Shown: positions 18,208 to 26,789 of the stretch, piece after piece
Numbering within the stretch: the first letter of the stretch is position 1
Layout: each line of letters opens with the position of its first letter
Assembly: GCF_024343675.1 (NCBI RefSeq)
Contig: NZ_RJUD01000006.1
Span: 124,001 to 188,000, forward strand
Direction of reading: 5' to 3'
DNA: 64,000 bases
From: Lacihabitans sp. CS3-21
Lineage (GTDB): Bacteria > Bacteroidota > Bacteroidia > Cytophagales > Spirosomataceae
Program-made: the position numbers and the translations under genes
The notes under the pieces: model-generated
The model's input: the letters and a program-made list of their open reading frames with translations, nothing else
Told to the model about the DNA's origin: nothing
Database searches by the model: none

Positions 18208-19770
18208 CTACTTCTCCATCTCCCCATTCACTTTCCTCCAAATACCCAAAGTATTATCGTTTTGAAGTTCGATAGGAAGCAAAGCATCTGGCATATCTTG
18301 ATAACAAACTGGCCTTGTAAATCTGGTGATGGACATGGTGCCTACGGATGTACTTCTGCTGTCTGTAGTAGCTGGATATGGGCCACCGTGCACCATGGCG
18401 TGCGTAACTTCAACGCCTGTAGGGAAGCCATTGATAATTAACCTGCCAACTTTCTGTTCCAAAAGTTCGAGTAAATCTGCATATTCGGCTAACTCTTCTG
18501 GGGAACCGAAGACAGTGGCCGTAAGATGTCCCGAGAGATTATGAGCAACTTCCATTATTTCTTCTCTACTGCTGGCTTCTACCACTAAGCTTGAAGGTCC
18601 GAAAACCTCTTCTTTAAGTGTTTCGTTGTCTTTAAAAGACTGATAATCTGTCTTAAAAATGGCTGGATGTGCGGCAGTGAAGCCTTCTGGTTTTTTACCA
18701 AAACTGATTACTTTGGCGTATTTTTCAAATTCCTCTATGCCTTTGTGATAAACCGATTGTATGCCTTTATTGAGCATAACACCACCCATTGATGCTGCTG
18801 AAACACTTTCCAATTTTTGTATAAAAGCTTCATCTTTTTCAATAACCAATAACCCTGGATTGGTACAAAATTGACCCACGCCCATCGTTACGGAATTGAT
18901 GTAGTTCTGAGCTAAAGCGTCTCCTTTTTCTTTCAGAGTTTTTGGTAAAATAAACACAGGATTGGTGCTACCCATTTCGGCATAAACCGGAATAGGTTCT
19001 GGTCTTGCAGCAGCTGCGTCAAATAGTGATTTGCCACCTCTCAATGACCCAGTAAAACCAATGGCTTTGACCAATGGATGTTTTACCAAAGCTTGACCTA
19101 TTTCTATGGTATCGTCAAAAACCAAGGAGAATACGCCATCAGGCATTCCGGTTTTTTGAGCAGCAGCAAGTATAGCCCTACCTGCCAATTCTGAAGTACC
19201 TAAATGTGAGGGATGGCCTTTAAAAACTACTGGACAACCAGCAGCCAATGCCGAAACAGTATCGCCACCTGCCACAGAGAATGCTAACGGGAAATTGCTT
19301 GCTCCAAAAATGCCTACAGGACCAAGAGGTCTTTCCATTGCCCTAATGTCTGGTTTTGGAAGTGGTTGTCTGTCTGGCTGAGCGGTGTCTATGATGGCAT
19401 TCACCCAAGACCCATCTTTCAGGAGTTGGGCAAATAATCTGAGCTGGCCAATTGTTCGGCCCCTTTCGCCTTGTGCTCTGCCCGCGGGCAGGCCACTTTC
19501 GGCAGTGTATCTTTCTATTAAAGTGTCGCCCAATGCTTCTATTTCTGCAGCTATGGCTTCAAGAAATGCGGCTTTTTCTGCACCTGATTTTTTTCTATAA
19601 GTGGCGAAGGCCGCATTGGCTTTATGAACCGCCAAATCAAGTTCGCTTAAGGTTGCCTTGAAAAACAAGGGACCAATCGGCTCGCCTGAGGCTGGATTGA
19701 TGGCCTGAATACCGACTGTGCCTTCTGAAGATTCTGTGAATCCGATTAGATTTTTTCCTAAAACTTGCAT
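18208..19770 (-). CDS. Alpha-ketoglutarate semialdehyde dehydrogenase-type NADP+ aldehyde dehydrogenase
   Basis: The 520-residue ALDH is of the type that oxidises 2,5-dioxopentanoate to 2-oxoglutarate, the last step of non-phosphorylating pentose, hexarate or hydroxyproline breakdown. The cofactor region FGASNFPLAFSVAGGDT, KGHPSH, the glycine motif GFTGSLRGG, the catalytic Glu (VYAEMGSTNP) and the nucleophile Cys (GVGQFCTNPG) are all present. The KGSADH subclass is indicated by GASNFPLAFSVAGGDT and by length. Its ATG directly abuts the stop of the FAH-family gene, so the two enzymes are co-translated and probably act in sequence. Confidence 0.88.
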   Translation of the reverse strand: MQVLGKNLIGFTESSEGTVGIQAINPASGEPIGPLFFKATLSELDLAVHKANAAFATYRKKSGAEKAAFLEAIAAEIEALGDTLIERYTAESGLPAGRAQGERGRTIGQLRLFAQLLKDGSWVNAIIDTAQPDRQPLPKPDIRAMERPLGPVGIFGASNFPLAFSVAGGDTVSALAAGCPVVFKGHPSHLGTSELAGRAILAAAQKTGMPDGVFSLVFDDTIEIGQALVKHPLVKAIGFTGSLRGGKSLFDAAAARPEPIPVYAEMGSTNPVFILPKTLKEKGDALAQNYINSVTMGVGQFCTNPGLLVIEKDEAFIQKLESVSAASMGGVMLNKGIQSVYHKGIEEFEKYAKVISFGKKPEGFTAAHPAIFKTDYQSFKDNETLKEEVFGPSSLVVEASSREEIMEVAHNLSGHLTATVFGSPEELAEYADLLELLEQKVGRLIINGFPTGVEVTHAMVHGGPYPATTDSRSTSVGTMSITRFTRPVCYQDMPDALLPIELQNDNTLGIWRKVNGEMEK

Positions 19771-20598
19771 TTATTCTACTGTATTTATGAGCGTACCTAT
19801 GTTGTCAATGCTGATTTTTACGACGTCGCCACTGATCATCGTGAAATCGTCTGGAGGTACCGTTCCCGTACCCGTCATCAAGAAAACGCCTTGCGGAAAA
19901 CTGCATTCTCTGGTCAGATATTCCACCAATTCGGGCAATTCACGTTTCATTTGAGAAAGTTGAGTTTTTCCCTCAAAAACTGTTTTTTCACCACGAAGAA
20001 TTTCTACCGATATGTCTGTATCTCTGCTTATTGGCTCTTCCAAAACTAGAATGCATGGCCCAATAGCCGCACTTTTATCGTAGCTTTTGGCCTGTGGCAA
20101 ATACAAGGGATTTTCACCTTCGATGTCTCTCGAACTCACGTCATTACCGATGGTATAACCGGCTATTTGGTTTAGGTTATTCACAAATAGCGTCAATTCT
20201 GGCTCAGGAACATTCCATTTGGAATCTTTGCGGATTCTGATGTTTTGCAAATGGCCAACAGTTCGAGCTGCGGTGGCTTTAAAAAATATCTCAGGACGTT
20301 CGGCATCGTAAACTCTGTCATAGAAATCGCCGCCACCCGCGTCTTTGGATTCCTCCATACGGGCCGTTTTGCTTCTGAGGTAAGTCACACCTGAAGCCCA
20401 GATTTCTTGTGAAACTATTGGTGCTAAAATGGTACTTTCATCTAGTTCAGCTATACTTGCAGAGGTCTGAATTTTCTCGGTTAAAAAAGAAAATAATCCA
20501 GATTGGTTGACGAGCTCATCCCAACCTAGGCCGCTAATTTTGAAAAACTTTGAATCTTTTTCGGCAATAATGCCTTGCGTAGTATTGTATATTTTCAC
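19771..20598 (-). CDS. FAH-family 2-keto-3-deoxy-pentonate dehydratase (probable)
   Basis: The 275-residue protein has a C-terminal fumarylacetoacetate hydrolase fold from about residue 65. Metal ligands appear in NVPEPELTLFVN (ExE), GNDVSSRDIEGENPLYL and AKSYDKSAAIGP, and TGTGTVPPDDF is near the end. FAH-fold enzymes next to a KGSA dehydrogenase are typically 2-keto-3-deoxy-D-xylonate or L-arabinonate dehydratases, which feed 2,5-dioxopentanoate to the next enzyme. No sugar dehydrogenase or IlvD-type dehydratase is adjacent, so the upper pathway would lie elsewhere. The role is inferred from the pairing; fold assignment is firm. Confidence 0.82.
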   Translation of the reverse strand: MKIYNTTQGIIAEKDSKFFKISGLGWDELVNQSGLFSFLTEKIQTSASIAELDESTILAPIVSQEIWASGVTYLRSKTARMEESKDAGGGDFYDRVYDAERPEIFFKATAARTVGHLQNIRIRKDSKWNVPEPELTLFVNNLNQIAGYTIGNDVSSRDIEGENPLYLPQAKSYDKSAAIGPCILVLEEPISRDTDISVEILRGEKTVFEGKTQLSQMKRELPELVEYLTRECSFPQGVFLMTGTGTVPPDDFTMISGDVVKISIDNIGTLINTVE

Positions 20599-20675
20599 GG
20601 GTTGAATTTTTTAGGCAATTTACTAATTTTTTGATTATTCGAAACACTTAAACGCAACATTGTGTTTACAATTAA

Positions 20676-21209
20676 ATGCAAATCATTAGAATGCCGCAAA
20701 TAATCAATATTCCGCTCGTTGACGACGACGATAACATCATAGGCCACGGCGAAAAGTTGGAAGTTCACCAAAAAGGATGGCTTCACCGAGCATTTTCAAT
20801 TTTGGTTTTTAATGATGAGGGAGAAATACTGATTCATCAACGGGCTTTTGACAAATATCATTCTCCAGGTCTTTGGACCAATACCTGCTGTGGGCATCCC
20901 AATGAAGGCGAAAGTATGGAAGCTGCCGTTCACCGCAGGCTACAAGAAGAAATGGGATTTGACTGTGTTCTCTCTCACAAATTTACCTTCAGATACAAAG
21001 CTTTTTTTGACAATGGCCTTACTGAGAATGAAATTGATCATGTTTATATTGGCACTTTTAATGATAAGTTTATTGTTAATCCAGACGAAGTAGCTGATTA
21101 TAAATGGGTTTCGATTTCGGAAACTAAAGAACTGATCTTGCAAAATCCCGAAGATTTCACGGTTTGGTTTCGAGAAATTATGAATCATGAGGCTGAATTG
21201 TTGGCTTGA
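20676..21209 (+). CDS. idi: Isopentenyl-diphosphate delta-isomerase, type 1
   Basis: Idi interconverts IPP and DMAPP for isoprenoid synthesis. The 177-residue Nudix-fold enzyme has AFSILVFNDEGEILIHQR, the catalytic Cys in TNTCCGHPNEGE (near residue 72), the Nudix-like AAVHRRLQEEMGF, and the catalytic Glu in TENEIDHVYIG. An alternative ATG lies 15 bp downstream. It is divergent from the FAH gene, and its TGA abuts the stop of the convergent DUF4143 gene with no spacer, leaving no room for a separate terminator. Confidence 0.95.
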   Translation: MQIIRMPQIINIPLVDDDDNIIGHGEKLEVHQKGWLHRAFSILVFNDEGEILIHQRAFDKYHSPGLWTNTCCGHPNEGESMEAAVHRRLQEEMGFDCVLSHKFTFRYKAFFDNGLTENEIDHVYIGTFNDKFIVNPDEVADYKWVSISETKELILQNPEDFTVWFREIMNHEAELLA

Positions 21210-22526
21210 TTATTCATCTAAAAAAGCTTTTACGCCATATAAAGGGCAGCTTTTTATTTGCTGATATTCTGAATAATTTTCTAGAGAAAAACGATACCCG
21301 AACGGAATGTTTTTATCCGACAAAAACTGCCTTAGACTTTGCATACTGCCTTTCCCTGAAGATTTCACCTCAATCGGCAATATTTCCGACCCTTTCTGAA
21401 TCACATAGTCCAATTCAGCATTTGCATTTGGGTTTTCACGGTGCCAATAATATAAACTTGTTGCTTGCAGTGGAAAGCTGTTTTTTAAATATTCCAATGC
21501 CCAAAACTGCTCTGCTATAGCACCTTTGTTGATGACTGAAGTATCGGTATCAAACAAAAAATCCGAAATATTAAGACCCAAAATTCTCTGAAAAATACCT
21601 GTATCATAGAGAATCATTTTGCGTTTTTTTGGGTCTGTTTCAGCTCCTAAAGGGATTCCGTTTGCTGATGTATGCGTAACTGGATACACTAAGCCAGCTT
21701 GAATCAGCAGTTCCAAGGCTTCCTTTATCTGACCATGATTTACGTTTTGGCCAACTTTAGAATACACAAACTTACCACCACTTTGGCTGATTACCGAATC
21801 AAATATTTCGGAGATTCGAGCTGCTGGCACTCTTTTTTTGTACTTCACAAAATCGGCTTTGATAGAAACGATTAAATCATCCAATACTTCTTGAGCTTTA
21901 AGCAAAGATTTTGTTTTGCAATAAGAGCTAATTGCCTCAGGCATACCGCCAACCAAAAGATAAACCTTAAGAAAATCATTTATTTTTTGATGAATGGCAG
22001 TTGGTAAAGGAGTGCTGGTATTGGCTGTGTTTTTTGCATTAACCAACTTGTCTTCGCCCATAGCCCCTAAAAATTCGTCAAACGAAAAGGGATACATGAA
22101 CAGGGATCGTATTCTCCCCACCCCGAAAGTTGGGAGTTCAGAAAGTGCGAACTCTAGCAATGAGCCTGCTGCAACTAGGTGCAATTCGGGCATTTTTTCA
22201 TAAAAAAACCTTAATGATGCCAATGCCCTTGGGCAAGCCTGAATTTCGTCGAAAAACAAAAGTGTTTTCTGGGGAACAATTTCTTGATTCAAAAAAACAG
22301 AAAGGTTCTGAATCAAAAATTGAGGGTTTAAATCTCCCTCAAACAATTCAATTAGGCCTGGATTCTCTTCAAAATTTATCTCCACATAATTGTCAAAATG
22401 TTGAGCCAAATTCTTAACTGCAGAAGACTTGCCAACTTGACGAGCACCTCGAAGCAATAGAGGCTTTCTTTCTGAAGAATCTTTCCATTCGATTAAATAG
22501 CTGTCTATAAACCTCTTAAAGTACAT
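21210..22526 (-). CDS. AAA+ ATPase with DUF4143 domain
   Basis: The 438-residue protein has an N-terminal AAA_14 domain. Walker A is in LLRGARQVGKSSAVKN (near residue 30), Walker B in LLFFDEIQACPRAL, and the sensor in VAAGSLLEFAL. The C-terminal DUF4143 region contains LYDTGIFQRILGL, NKGAIAEQFWALEYL and the nuclease-like ELDYVIQKGSEILPIEVKS (Asp...Glu-x-Lys). These stand-alone ATPases are very common in Bacteroidota, often multicopy and laterally moved; their role is unknown. The start was set at ATG 22526. The longer frame starts at TTG 22547 inside the nearest of four upstream repeats. A -7-like TACTTTTG (22552-22545, minus strand) would place transcription about 12 bases before this ATG. 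Confidence 0.9.
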   Translation of the reverse strand: MYFKRFIDSYLIEWKDSSERKPLLLRGARQVGKSSAVKNLAQHFDNYVEINFEENPGLIELFEGDLNPQFLIQNLSVFLNQEIVPQKTLLFFDEIQACPRALASLRFFYEKMPELHLVAAGSLLEFALSELPTFGVGRIRSLFMYPFSFDEFLGAMGEDKLVNAKNTANTSTPLPTAIHQKINDFLKVYLLVGGMPEAISSYCKTKSLLKAQEVLDDLIVSIKADFVKYKKRVPAARISEIFDSVISQSGGKFVYSKVGQNVNHGQIKEALELLIQAGLVYPVTHTSANGIPLGAETDPKKRKMILYDTGIFQRILGLNISDFLFDTDTSVINKGAIAEQFWALEYLKNSFPLQATSLYYWHRENPNANAELDYVIQKGSEILPIEVKSSGKGSMQSLRQFLSDKNIPFGYRFSLENYSEYQQIKSCPLYGVKAFLDE

Positions 22527-22531
22527 ATTTT

Positions 22532-22647
22532 CAATTTTAGTACCCAAAAGTAATAATTTTTTTCATTTTTAGTACCCAGAAAATTAATTATTTTTCATTT
22601 TTAGTACCCAAAAACTTATCATTTTTTTCATTTTTAGTACCCAAAAG
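22532..22647. repeat. Four phased direct repeats upstream of the DUF4143 ATPase
   Basis: Four near-identical 19-bp units (CATTTTTAGTACCCAAAA core) begin at 22532, 22564, 22596 and 22629, with periods of 32, 32 and 33 bp (about three helical turns). On the coding strand each reads GGGTACTAAAAATG. The spacers are plain A/T. The array ends a few bases before the gene start and includes a candidate -7 element in its first spacer, so it may be an operator array. Confidence 0.85.
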
Positions 22648-22662
22648 AATTTTTAGGTAATT

Positions 22663-22692
22663 AAAAAAGCCAAAATCTTGCATAATTTTGGC
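22663..22692 (-). terminator. Intrinsic terminator of the YgiD-like dioxygenase gene
   Basis: The stem GCCAAAAT (22669-22676) with ATTTTGGC (22685-22692) is followed on the minus strand by TTTTTTAA, 15 bp after the stop. Confidence 0.75.
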
Positions 22693-22706
22693 CCTAAATA
22701 TTAAAG

Positions 22707-23603
22707 TTAACCTATTTTCACCGAAGTCATGGTCAATGAACCAGCGATGGCTTTGTCATTGAAAAACTCTATTTTGTCTTTGTCATCTTGAACACCTAAA
22801 GTGTAAAGCAAGGGATAATAATGATCGGGTGTCGGAATAGCCAAATGGGCATCTTTGTGCAAAGTTTTATAATCCCAAAGCGGTTTGTGGTTTTTGTCTG
22901 CAATTAGCTTCTTAAACAATTCGTTCATTTCGATAGCCCAATCAAAGCCATATTCAACATTGAAGCCTTTGGACGGATCAGCATTTTTGGGGAGGCTAAT
23001 CATACGAAGATTATGCACCATGTTACCACTGCCGAGTATCAATACGCCTTTGTGGCGAAGAGCTGCCAGTTGCTGGCCCAATTCATAATGGTATTCGCCT
23101 GATTTGTAGAAGTCAACACTCAATTGTATCATCGGAATGTTGGCTTCAGGATACATTTGTTTGACTACACTCCAACTGCCGTGGTCAAATCCCCAGTCGT
23201 GGTCGAGGCCTACTTCAGTGTTCTTTATTAAATTTTTTGTTTCAGCGGCTAATGTCGGAGAACCCGGAGCTGGATATTTTACATTAAAAAGTGCTTGTGG
23301 AAATCCGCCAAAATCGTGGATTGTTTCGAGCTGAGGAGCAGCCGTAACAAACGTACCACGTGTCAGCCAGTGAGCTGAAATACACAATACAGCCACTGGT
23401 TTAGGGATATCTTTGGCTATTTGACGCCATTTTTGGCTGAATTCGTTGTCTTCTATGGCATTCATGGGGCTGCCATGGCCTACAAAAAGCACTGGCATTT
23501 TTTGGCCAGTTTCGGGTAAACTATCAGCTATATTTTTAAGTGAACTAAGTGTTGCCATTGTGGTTATGCCTGCTGAGGCTTTTATGAAATTTCTTCTTTT
23601 CAT
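22707..23603 (-). CDS. ygiD: YgiD/DodA-type extradiol dioxygenase (LigB family)
   Basis: The 298-residue protein belongs to the 4,5-DOPA-extradiol-dioxygenase-like LigB family. Metal-site residues appear in LFVGHGSPMNAI, CISAHWLTRG, GLDHDWGFDHGSWSVV and LGSGNMVHNLRM, with a late His in DAHLAIPTPDHYYPLLY. The N-terminus (MKRRNFIKASAGITTMATLS) looks like a twin-arginine signal, so the enzyme may be exported, unlike E. coli YgiD. The natural substrate is unknown. It is a single-gene unit with its own terminator. The 226 bp upstream (23604-23829) contain no gene. Confidence 0.88.
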   Translation of the reverse strand: MKRRNFIKASAGITTMATLSSLKNIADSLPETGQKMPVLFVGHGSPMNAIEDNEFSQKWRQIAKDIPKPVAVLCISAHWLTRGTFVTAAPQLETIHDFGGFPQALFNVKYPAPGSPTLAAETKNLIKNTEVGLDHDWGFDHGSWSVVKQMYPEANIPMIQLSVDFYKSGEYHYELGQQLAALRHKGVLILGSGNMVHNLRMISLPKNADPSKGFNVEYGFDWAIEMNELFKKLIADKNHKPLWDYKTLHKDAHLAIPTPDHYYPLLYTLGVQDDKDKIEFFNDKAIAGSLTMTSVKIG

Positions 23604-23829
23604 CTTGAATATAATTTAACCGCTAGGTCGCTATGACGCTAGGCAAAAGTCTTCTAAATCTTGAGATATTCATTTGAATTATTCCAAAAAAATCTATAGA
23701 TGGTATTTTCTATTTTGTTGAAATACACACCATTGAGTAGCAAGACTCTCTAATCAAACTAAGTTTACCAACATTAAAGTTCAAAGAAAAGCAAATATTT
23801 TCATTTACATTATATGTAGCTACATATTT

Positions 23830-24492
23830 TTAGCTTCTGTTCAGAAAATCGCCCAATGGTTTAAGTGTTTCGAATACTTTTGCGGCAGTTTCTGTAAAAT
23901 CGACTTTTGTAAGTTCGGAGTCCTTCAGTTTGTGAGTAGCCAAGAAACTTTTCATTTTTAGAAGTTCAATGTATTGATGATCCTCTGGATATCCTTTGGG
24001 CATTCTAGCCAATTTTTCGCCTTCTATTTCTCCAAAAGTCTTTTTGAAGTCTGGATTTTCTAGAATTTTTACCAAATCGGCACCATTATAGTCAATTTCT
24101 TGCCTGATGCCTTTCAGCCAATCACCTTGCGGTAAATATGCCCCACCAGCCAACATGCTTTCGCCCGGCTCAAGGTGTATGTAATAACCCGAACGTGTGT
24201 GTATCTCTGATTTTTTAGCAGCTATAGAAATATGAGCCCCGAAATGCGTTTTGTAAGGCGACTTGTCCTTAGAAAACCTCACATCACGGTAAATTCTGAA
24301 AATACATTCTTTGGCTTTTAAATGACCAATACTTGGGTCATAGACCGCTATTCGAGCAAAAAGTTCGGTGATGAAAGTTTCAAACTCCGCCTTTGCGGTT
24401 TCGTATCGGCCTTTGTTTGCAGTAAACCATTCTTTGTTATTGTTGGCTTTCAGGTCTTTTAAGAAAGCCAAAAGTTCGTTAGAGATTCCCAT
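23830..24492 (-). CDS. DUF2461 family protein
   Basis: The 220-residue protein has the TIGR02453/DUF2461 hallmarks: FLKDLKANNNKEWFTANKGRY at the N-terminus, FRIYRDVRFSKDKSPYKTHFG in the middle, and GYYIHLEPGESMLAGGAYLP. Function of the family is unknown; it is cytoplasmic with no signal. The longer frame runs back to 24558, but the conserved start MGISNELLAFL corresponds to ATG 24492. It is a single gene, divergent from a small membrane-protein gene. Confidence 0.88.
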   Translation of the reverse strand: MGISNELLAFLKDLKANNNKEWFTANKGRYETAKAEFETFITELFARIAVYDPSIGHLKAKECIFRIYRDVRFSKDKSPYKTHFGAHISIAAKKSEIHTRSGYYIHLEPGESMLAGGAYLPQGDWLKGIRQEIDYNGADLVKILENPDFKKTFGEIEGEKLARMPKGYPEDHQYIELLKMKSFLATHKLKDSELTKVDFTETAAKVFETLKPLGDFLNRS

Positions 24493-24647
24493 AGGTAATT
24501 TCAAAAAATTTATATCGCAATTTAAAAAGGAAAACACCTCAACAAAATAAAATTTCAATCTATCAAAAATCCTATGCTAACTATGTGCCTATGTGTTTAA
24601 AAAAAAATATGACTATATTTGATATACAAACCAAACTCCCTAAGCCC

Positions 24648-24821
24648 ATGAAAAACAAAAGATTAGTCCTTCTTGCAGTATTATTAATGCTCTCTGTAGG
24701 TAATTTCACCCGTATAGTGGGTAACGAAAACATACGCACCGTTCAGTTTCTTTCGATATTTGCCATTGGAGCTTTAGCGGCACTTTTGATAAAAGAATTG
24801 GTGGAAAAACTTAAGAAATAA
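24648..24821 (+). CDS. Small membrane protein (57 aa), conserved-looking
   Basis: The protein starts MKNKRLVLLAVLLMLSVGNF and has two hydrophobic segments (about 5-20 and 31-47), separated by a polar turn (TRIVGNENIRT). It ends in a charged helix (KELVEKLKK). I recall similar unnamed small proteins in Bacteroidota, but no function. Upstream ATGs at 24585 and 24609 were rejected: a -7-like TATATTTG (24614-24621) lies just downstream of them, placing the transcript start about 20 bases before ATG 24648. Confidence 0.65.
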   Translation: MKNKRLVLLAVLLMLSVGNFTRIVGNENIRTVQFLSIFAIGALAALLIKELVEKLKK

Positions 24822-25225
24822 AATTCAAATAATCCTGAAAGAGCTATTTCAAATATAGGTTTTTTCTACAAATTCGTGTTGGTCTAAGAAGATACGTTTA
24901 AAAGTATATCTTTTTGTTATGATAGGATTATTTGGAGTATATGATAGGATTGGCTTTGTCTTTGATGATTGTCTTTGAGGTATGTGTAGCACAATATTGA
25001 ACTTTTGAGCTTGAAATGGAAGAATTTTGAGCTTCAAGTGTCTTGAAGGTTTAAATTAATAGAAATGCAACTCTATAACTTAATAATCTTTTATTCCTAC
25101 GTTATTTTACCAAATTTAGTAAAGCAAAATACAAATTTCTTTCAATTTTCATAATTGTTATAATAGTACTATTCGTTAGTTTAAATAGATATATAATACT
25201 TCAATGACAATTTAATACGTAATAT
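24822..25225. other. Gene-free AT-rich spacer
   Basis: About 400 bp between the small membrane protein and the antitoxin gene. I see no credible reading frame, strong hairpin or repeat here. A 62-codon frame on the minus strand (24849-25037) has no protein-like composition. Confidence 0.6.
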
Positions 25226-26239
25226 TTAGTTAACAATCTCAAACCCCCACCTATAACTAATCAAACCTTTTGTAGGATAATTTTCAATCCAGGCTTTTTC
25301 TTGATGGCTGCGGGCTATGAGGTCTTGGGTTTTAAGCTGGGCGATGGTTGCTGTAACGTTGAATAATACTTTTAGCTCTGTTTCGGTGAATAGTTCCTTA
25401 TTGAATTTATTCTCTGGTTTCGGTAAAAACTGTTCTCCTATTCCTCCGTTTTCAAAACTTGTGCATTTTATCTCCACCAAATTTTGGTTAGACATATACT
25501 CAAAAATACTGCTGAAATTATTCGGTACTGGCCCCATGTCTATGGCTCGGTATTTTACGCCACTCATAGAAAAACCTGTAAGTGCAAATGTCTGAAAATC
25601 AGCATAAAAAAGTAGTTTGTTGAGCTGAGTTTTCCAAGGTTTTAGGTTCTCTGCAAAGTATATCACCATGTGGGCGAGTTTTTGCATATAAGGTTTTTGA
25701 TAACCCGTGTATTCGTTGGGTAAGTCGGTGTTGAACAAGTAGTGTTCCAATCCTTCTTCTTCTGATTGCTCAATGGCTAAAAGTTTGTCAATTTTTTGGA
25801 GTAATGTTTCCTTTGCTTTTTGCTCTAGTGGGTCGGAGATTTCTATTAAAGACCTAAATTTTAATGGATCTGCGGCCATTTGAATCAACTTTCCGTTCGA
25901 CAAACTAGGAACTTCACCTGCTTCGTATTGCCTGTAACCATTTGCCCCAAAGCCCAAAATTTCAGACATTTTACTGGCCGAAAGTCCATATTTTTGGCGA
26001 GTTTCTATAATCTGGGCAGGAAAAGGCAGACGGTGTTTTTCGCGAAAGAGATTATAAATTTGGATTTGGTTTAGTTCGTCTAACTCGTCGGTAGTGAACT
26101 CCTGAACCGCTCCATTTGGCAGTATATCTTCAAAATAGTGGTAAACTATTTCAAATTCCTCCTTCCTGAAAGTCAAATGACTGGATCTGGTTTTTACTGT
26201 TAAAATCTTATCTGAAAAAGGGCTTTCTATTGTTCTCAT
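25226..26239 (-). CDS. Antitoxin with XRE helix-turn-helix and Panacea/SocA (DUF4065) domain
   Basis: The 337-residue protein is the probable antitoxin of a type II pair. The N-terminal part resembles MqsA-like antitoxins (LTFRKEEFEIVYHYFEDI, then TTDELDELNQIQIYN) but lacks the CxxC zinc-finger cysteines of classical MqsA. A helix-turn-helix follows at about 88-125 (ETRQKYGLSASKMSEILGFG, YRQYEAGEVPS). The C-terminal Panacea/SocA-type domain starts near 190 (MQKLAHMVIYF, LNKLLFYADFQTFALTG, YRAIDMGPVPNNF). It lies 36 bp downstream of the toxin gene on the same strand. It should bind DNA and neutralise the toxin. Confidence 0.85.
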   Translation of the reverse strand: MRTIESPFSDKILTVKTRSSHLTFRKEEFEIVYHYFEDILPNGAVQEFTTDELDELNQIQIYNLFREKHRLPFPAQIIETRQKYGLSASKMSEILGFGANGYRQYEAGEVPSLSNGKLIQMAADPLKFRSLIEISDPLEQKAKETLLQKIDKLLAIEQSEEEGLEHYLFNTDLPNEYTGYQKPYMQKLAHMVIYFAENLKPWKTQLNKLLFYADFQTFALTGFSMSGVKYRAIDMGPVPNNFSSIFEYMSNQNLVEIKCTSFENGGIGEQFLPKPENKFNKELFTETELKVLFNVTATIAQLKTQDLIARSHQEKAWIENYPTKGLISYRWGFEIVN

Positions 26240-26275
26240 TTTGTTCGCTAAATTTTAGATTTTATGAAAATGGAT

Positions 26276-26623
26276 TTATTTTAAAGGATATTCCATCTGA
26301 AATTCTGCAGTATGGAATGAAATACAAATCGTCTTTTTGTTTGGAAGTCCCATGGAAATCTTGATATATATTTCTTTGTTTTTCAATTGTTTACCAAATA
26401 CCCAAAGGTCACTACCTACAAAATTCTGGTCAGGAATAGGCCCAACACTATAATCCTCCACTTTTAGGTTTTCAATTACTTTTCTTCTTTCCAATGGCTT
26501 TATTTCCAAATCAATTAAAGTTTGAAGATTCTTATTTCTGCTGTCCAAAAAGATGATATCGTAGATTCTTAATTTCAATTTAAAATCATGTAGAAACTGT
26601 TCGACGGATTCTCTTAAAGTCAA
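26276..26623 (-). CDS. MqsR-family-like type II toxin
   Basis: The 115-residue RelE-fold-like protein has the ending IYIKISMGLPNKKTICISFH and MEYPLK, which I recognise from toxins annotated as MqsR family and paired with HTH/Panacea antitoxins. MqsR toxins are ribosome-independent mRNA interferases; whether this one cuts RNA is not shown. It is the first gene of the pair, with the promoter at 26641-26672 just upstream. It is divergent from the radical SAM gene. Confidence 0.78.
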   Translation of the reverse strand: MTLRESVEQFLHDFKLKLRIYDIIFLDSRNKNLQTLIDLEIKPLERRKVIENLKVEDYSVGPIPDQNFVGSDLWVFGKQLKNKEIYIKISMGLPNKKTICISFHTAEFQMEYPLK

Positions 26624-26640
26624 GTAATAATTTTAAAATA

Positions 26641-26672
26641 CAAATTTAATGCCTTTTTATCACAATATTCAA
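26641..26672 (-). promoter_or_regulatory. Promoter of the toxin-antitoxin operon
   Basis: On the minus strand TTG (26672-26670) is followed after 21 bp by TAAATTTG (26648-26641), a full match to the TAnnTTTG -7 element. The leader to the toxin ATG is about 11 bases. Confidence 0.5.
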
Positions 26673-26789
26673 CTTTAAAATTGATTTGCTAATTTTTTTA
26701 GAATAATATTCATATCTAAAATTTCTAAAAGCATTTAGTTTTTTACCATTCCCAAAACAAATCCCTAATTTTACACAAAAAAAAGCCTT

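Noticed and set aside
22532-22647. CRISPR array
   Set aside because: Only four 19-bp repeats with 13-14 bp AT-only spacers of low complexity and no cas genes.
24849-25037. 62-codon minus-strand frame
   Set aside because: Composition is not protein-like, there is no promoter or neighbour support, and the region is AT-rich spacer.
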